From: Actinomycetota bacterium
GTDB taxonomy: Bacteria > Actinomycetota > Geothermincolia > Fen-727 > Anoxymicrobiaceae
Direction: 5' to 3'
NCBI GenBank assembly: GCA_018831265.1
Contig: JAHJCO010000045.1
Span: forward strand, 1-64,000
DNA: 64,000 nucleotides
Part shown: piece after piece, positions 61,320 through 64,000 of the stretch
How positions within the stretch are numbered: the stretch's first letter is position 1
Layout of the letters: each line of letters starts with the position of its first letter
Notes under the pieces: model-generated
Database searches by the model: none
Seen by the model: the letters and a program-made list of their open reading frames with translations, nothing else
What the model was told of the DNA's origin: nothing
Program-made: the position numbers and the translations under genes

Positions 61320-62975
61320 TTAATCCCCCGACAACCGGCAGACACCGGCCGCGCACTTCTTTTCAGTGACATGCTCCTCGAACTCGGAGTAGAAGTTCTC
61401 GAGGGCGACCCCGACGGCGTTCAAGACCTTGCCCCCCTGCGGGCACAGGGACGTCTCCCTCATCAGCTCGATCGTGGCGCGGATCTCCTCCAGGTCGACC
61501 ATGTCGCCGTTTCCGGCGGTTATCTTGCCGATGAGGCGCCGCACGCAAGCGGGCCCGAGCCTGCCCGCCACGCACGCCCCGCAGCAGAGGCGCTCGCCGA
61601 GCCAGGTGAAATACTCGCTCCAGGCGACCATGCAGGTCCCGCGGTCTATGAGGAGCATCTGCCCGCTGCCCGTTCCGTCCAGTCTGCCGAACAGGCTCCG
61701 AAGCCGGGATTTGAGGGCCACCGGCCTCAATGGCCCCCCGAAGACGCCTCCGAAGTGGATGGCCTTGAGGACGCTGCCCTCCCGGAGACCTCCGGCCGAG
61801 GCGGCCACGAGGTCCGCCGGGGTCGCCGTCAGCGGCGCCTCAGCGACGCACGGTGAGTTGACGCAGCCGCCCACCGAGATCACCCTCGACGCAGGCGTAC
61901 GGCCCGATCCGCGGGCGAGTCGCGAAAGCCTCAGGAACACCTCGGCGCCGGAGACGAGGGTCTGCCCTCCCCACAGCCCGGCGCTCGAGGCTCGCGCGCG
62001 CGACACCGCCTCGCTCAAGGTCAGGCCGTGATACAGCGCGGCGATACCTATCTCGCGGTCGCAGGGAATCAAGTTGGGACCGGAGAGCAGGGCGAGCTCG
62101 ACGGACGGCTGGATATCCACTCCGGCGACCGCGTCCACGACCCGTTCGAAGGCCTGCACGAGCCGCCCGTGTTCGTACGGCACGAAGACGAGCGCCCGCC
62201 GGGCCCCCGCCGCGCGCGCCGCTATCAGCACTCCTTCGATGACACCCATTGGATCGAGCCAGGCGAGCACCGGCCCGGCGTCGTTCTCGGGCTCGACCCC
62301 CCCGGTGTCGCAGACGATCATCGCGGAGCCCCCGGCGGACGCCCTCACCGAATCCACCATGTCGGCGACCTCGTGCCCGGTCATGGTCTCAACGATCCGG
62401 GAGGCGCGGATACGCTCCAGGACGTCGGTCGAGGAGGTGCGGTCCAGGTATCGTTTCAGCTCCGCGGCGTGCGACTTGAGGTATGCAGCCTTCGTTCTTC
62501 GCGCTCCCAGGCCCCCGAGGATGCCGCCCCGGCCGGAAATCAGGTCCGTGGCCGGCTCGGCGGACGTCGAACGGGGCGCTCGGGCGAGCTCATCGGGGGA
62601 GACGGCGTCCGCCTCGACCTTCCTCGATACCGCGGCCCCCTCGCGCCCGGGGACGACCGCCAGGATCGGCTCATGCCAGTAGGGGCTTCCAAGCAGGGAA
62701 GCGACCGGGACGTCGGCATGCGTCCCGAGCGTCTCGACGAGCGTGGAGGAGCCCGCCAGCTCGCAGGCGGGTCCCCTGCAGATCGCGGTGACTCCGTCCG
62801 GGCCGGGCGCGAAGCGGAAGTGCCGGAGCTGTCCGGCCACGGCCCGGACCCTGCTCGCCGGTACGCCGAGCTCTATGGAGATCTTCTCCACCGCGGCGGC
62901 CTGGAGAAACCCTTTCCTGTCGTTCTCCTCGAGCAATCGCTCTATCAGCACGCTTCCGGGGCCCTCTACCTCCAC
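61320..62975 (-). CDS. NuoE/NuoF-like fusion with degenerate cofactor motifs
   Basis: 551 residues from GTG 62975 (GAGGAG upstream). Residues ~1-100 resemble the thioredoxin-like NuoE (GFLQAAAVEKISIELGVPAS, CRGPACELAG) but lack the second Cys pair. The NuoF part keeps the frame of the FMN loop (ISGRGGILGGLGARRTKAAY in place of GRGGAGFPTG-K) and of the NADH region (CDTGGVEPENDAGP instead of CNADEGEPG). The C-terminal 4Fe-4S segment reads CCGACVAGRLGPAC ... SLCPQG, with one ligand shifted. It is probably an electron-transfer subunit linking FdhA and MetFV, perhaps not using NAD. Confidence 0.8.
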   Translation of the reverse strand: MEVEGPGSVLIERLLEENDRKGFLQAAAVEKISIELGVPASRVRAVAGQLRHFRFAPGPDGVTAICRGPACELAGSSTLVETLGTHADVPVASLLGSPYWHEPILAVVPGREGAAVSRKVEADAVSPDELARAPRSTSAEPATDLISGRGGILGGLGARRTKAAYLKSHAAELKRYLDRTSSTDVLERIRASRIVETMTGHEVADMVDSVRASAGGSAMIVCDTGGVEPENDAGPVLAWLDPMGVIEGVLIAARAAGARRALVFVPYEHGRLVQAFERVVDAVAGVDIQPSVELALLSGPNLIPCDREIGIAALYHGLTLSEAVSRARASSAGLWGGQTLVSGAEVFLRLSRLARGSGRTPASRVISVGGCVNSPCVAEAPLTATPADLVAASAGGLREGSVLKAIHFGGVFGGPLRPVALKSRLRSLFGRLDGTGSGQMLLIDRGTCMVAWSEYFTWLGERLCCGACVAGRLGPACVRRLIGKITAGNGDMVDLEEIRATIELMRETSLCPQGGKVLNAVGVALENFYSEFEEHVTEKKCAAGVCRLSGD

Positions 62976-62985
62976 ATCCCACTCC

Positions 62986-64000
62986 TCAGCCGGACGCGCC
63001 GGGCTCCACCCTGACGGCGCATACCTTGAACTCCGGGATCTTCCCCTCACGGTCCAGGGCAGGGTTGGTCAGCCTGTTGACCGCCTCCGCCCCGAAATGA
63101 AAGCTCATGAACACCACACCCTGGGGTGAGCGCGGGGTCAGCCGCGCGTGTGTCCTCGTCGAGCCCCGGCGCGAGGTCACCGTTATCGGCATGCCCTCGC
63201 TGATGCCCAGGCGCCTGGCGTCACGCGGGTTCAGCTCCGCCCAGCCCTCCGGCACGTACTCCTCCAGGGCCGCCGACCGGTGCGACATGGAACCGGTGTG
63301 GAAGTGATAGAGCATCCTGCCCGTGGTCAGAACCAGCGGGTACTCCTCGTCCGGCATCTCCGCCGGTTCGATGAACTCGACGGGATGGAACTTGCCCCGG
63401 CCCCGCGCGAACTCACGGGCGTGCAGTATCCGGGTGCCGCGGTGCCTGGTATCGGGGCACGGCCAGCGTATGCCCCCGTGCGCGAGCCGGGAGTACTTGA
63501 TCCCGGCGTACGACGGCGTGAGCGATGCTATCTCGTCCATGAGACCGGACGCGCTGAGGCGGGGCATGGGGCTTCCCATGCGCGCGGCGACGTCGAAGAT
63601 GATGTCGGCGTCGGTCCTCGCCTCACCCGGCGCTTCCAGGGCCCTGGCCGAACGCTGCACCTTGCGTTCGGTATTGGTGAAGGTCCCCTCCTTCTCCACC
63701 GAGGCCGCGCCGGGCAGGACCACGTCGGCAAGCCTCCCCGTCTCCGTCAGGAATATGTCCTGGACGACCAGGAACTCGAGCTTCTCCAGCGCCCCGGCGG
63801 CGTGCGACGCGTCGGGCTCGGTCATCACGGGGTTCTCGCCGATCACGTACATGGCCGTAACGGCGCCGCCGCCGGCGGCGTCCATCATCTCGGTGACCGT
63901 GAGCCCGGGAGTCCCGGGCAGGGTCGCGCCCCAGGCCTTCGAGAACTTCGCCCTTGCGGCCTCGTCGCTCACGCGCTGGTACCCGGGGTAGAAGTCGGGC
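62986..64000 (-). CDS. Formate dehydrogenase alpha subunit, C-terminal part (5' end outside window)
   Basis: The last ~338 residues of a molybdopterin oxidoreductase, open to the window edge. MYVIGENPVMTEPDASHAAG, VVQDIFLTETGRLADVVLPG, EGTFTNTERKVQRSARALEA and the C-terminal dinucleotide-binding domain YPLVLTTGRMLYHFHTGSMS with AELNPRDARRLGISEGM are typical of FdhA/FdhF. It uses Mo- or W-bis-pterin cofactor made by the operon at 11-20 kb. The active-site Cys/Sec is not in view. It starts the operon running leftwards to the receiver genes. Confidence 0.9.
   Translation of the reverse strand, partial: PDFYPGYQRVSDEAARAKFSKAWGATLPGTPGLTVTEMMDAAGGGAVTAMYVIGENPVMTEPDASHAAGALEKLEFLVVQDIFLTETGRLADVVLPGAASVEKEGTFTNTERKVQRSARALEAPGEARTDADIIFDVAARMGSPMPRLSASGLMDEIASLTPSYAGIKYSRLAHGGIRWPCPDTRHRGTRILHAREFARGRGKFHPVEFIEPAEMPDEEYPLVLTTGRMLYHFHTGSMSHRSAALEEYVPEGWAELNPRDARRLGISEGMPITVTSRRGSTRTHARLTPRSPQGVVFMSFHFGAEAVNRLTNPALDREGKIPEFKVCAVRVEPGASG

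Overview
The window looks like a chromosomal segment of a high-GC, anaerobic, deep-branching member of the Actinomycetota (Geothermincolia/Aquicultoria-like; inferred, not proven). Supporting signs are a UPF0182 membrane protein, a Zincin_2 (DUF2342) metalloprotease, a PcsB-like NlpC/P60 hydrolase, a large secreted protein ending in four ~101-residue WYFAEGCTDYGFET repeats, many GTG/TTG starts behind strong GGAGG sites, and methyl-branch Wood-Ljungdahl genes (formate dehydrogenase, MetF, MetV). The chromosome is GC-rich, except for an AT-richer island near 50.4-53.6 kb and repeat-filled gaps.

Layout. 0-9.4 kb: cell-surface proteins, namely the end of one gene, an 844-residue protein built of about 29 units of 23 residues, and a ~2114-residue secreted propeller/IPT/Ig-like protein. 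9.6-10.9 kb: a zinc-finger membrane protein. 10.9-19.9 kb: a molybdenum/tungsten cofactor operon headed by two tandem Moco/Tuco-type riboswitch aptamers (tupABC, two moeA genes of which one is fused to a binding-protein domain, moaA, moaC, a MOSC protein, mogA/moaB). 20-22 kb: RsbRD-like sensor, histidine phosphatase, membrane-anchored protein. 22-23.2 kb: a REP-associated tyrosine transposase (RAYT) inside its own repeats. 23.2-26.7 kb: metalloprotease and an HPS-RraA fusion (minus strand), then a small gene overlapping a nucleotidyltransferase. 26.8-34.5 kb: hom, thrC, apgM, a metallophosphoesterase, cyclic 2,3-diphosphoglycerate synthetase, 2-phosphoglycerate kinase and a transaldolase-like gene. 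34.5-47.2 kb: housekeeping genes (rho, rpmE, DUF1385, prfA, prmC, tsaC-like, phosphatase, rpiB, glyA, sirtuin, UPF0182), interrupted by a second RAYT. 47.2-50 kb: repeats and three minus-strand genes. 50.3 kb: initiator tRNA-Met and an island flanked by tRNA T-arm copies. 54-57.6 kb: MaoC-type dehydratase pair, a deacetylase-like lipoprotein, a zinc-ribbon protein and a FeeM-like N-acyl amino acid synthase. 57.6-64 kb (minus): formate dehydrogenase, NuoE/F-like fusion, metV, GAF histidine kinase, metF and two receiver-only regulators.

How it fits together. The tungstate/molybdate uptake and pterin operon would supply cofactor to the formate dehydrogenase at the right end, which feeds the methyl branch completed by MetF/MetV. 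Pentose phosphates could be made without an oxidative pentose pathway by HPS-RraA, RpiB and the transaldolase-like protein. The apgM-phosphoesterase-cpgS-2PGK run predicts synthesis, and perhaps turnover, of cyclic 2,3-diphosphoglycerate, a solute known from thermophilic methanogens. Two RAYT genes and at least three families of hairpin repeats (31-bp tandem; ~75-nt GGGGTC...GACGCC; ~165-bp with 18-bp ends) fill most intergenic spaces.
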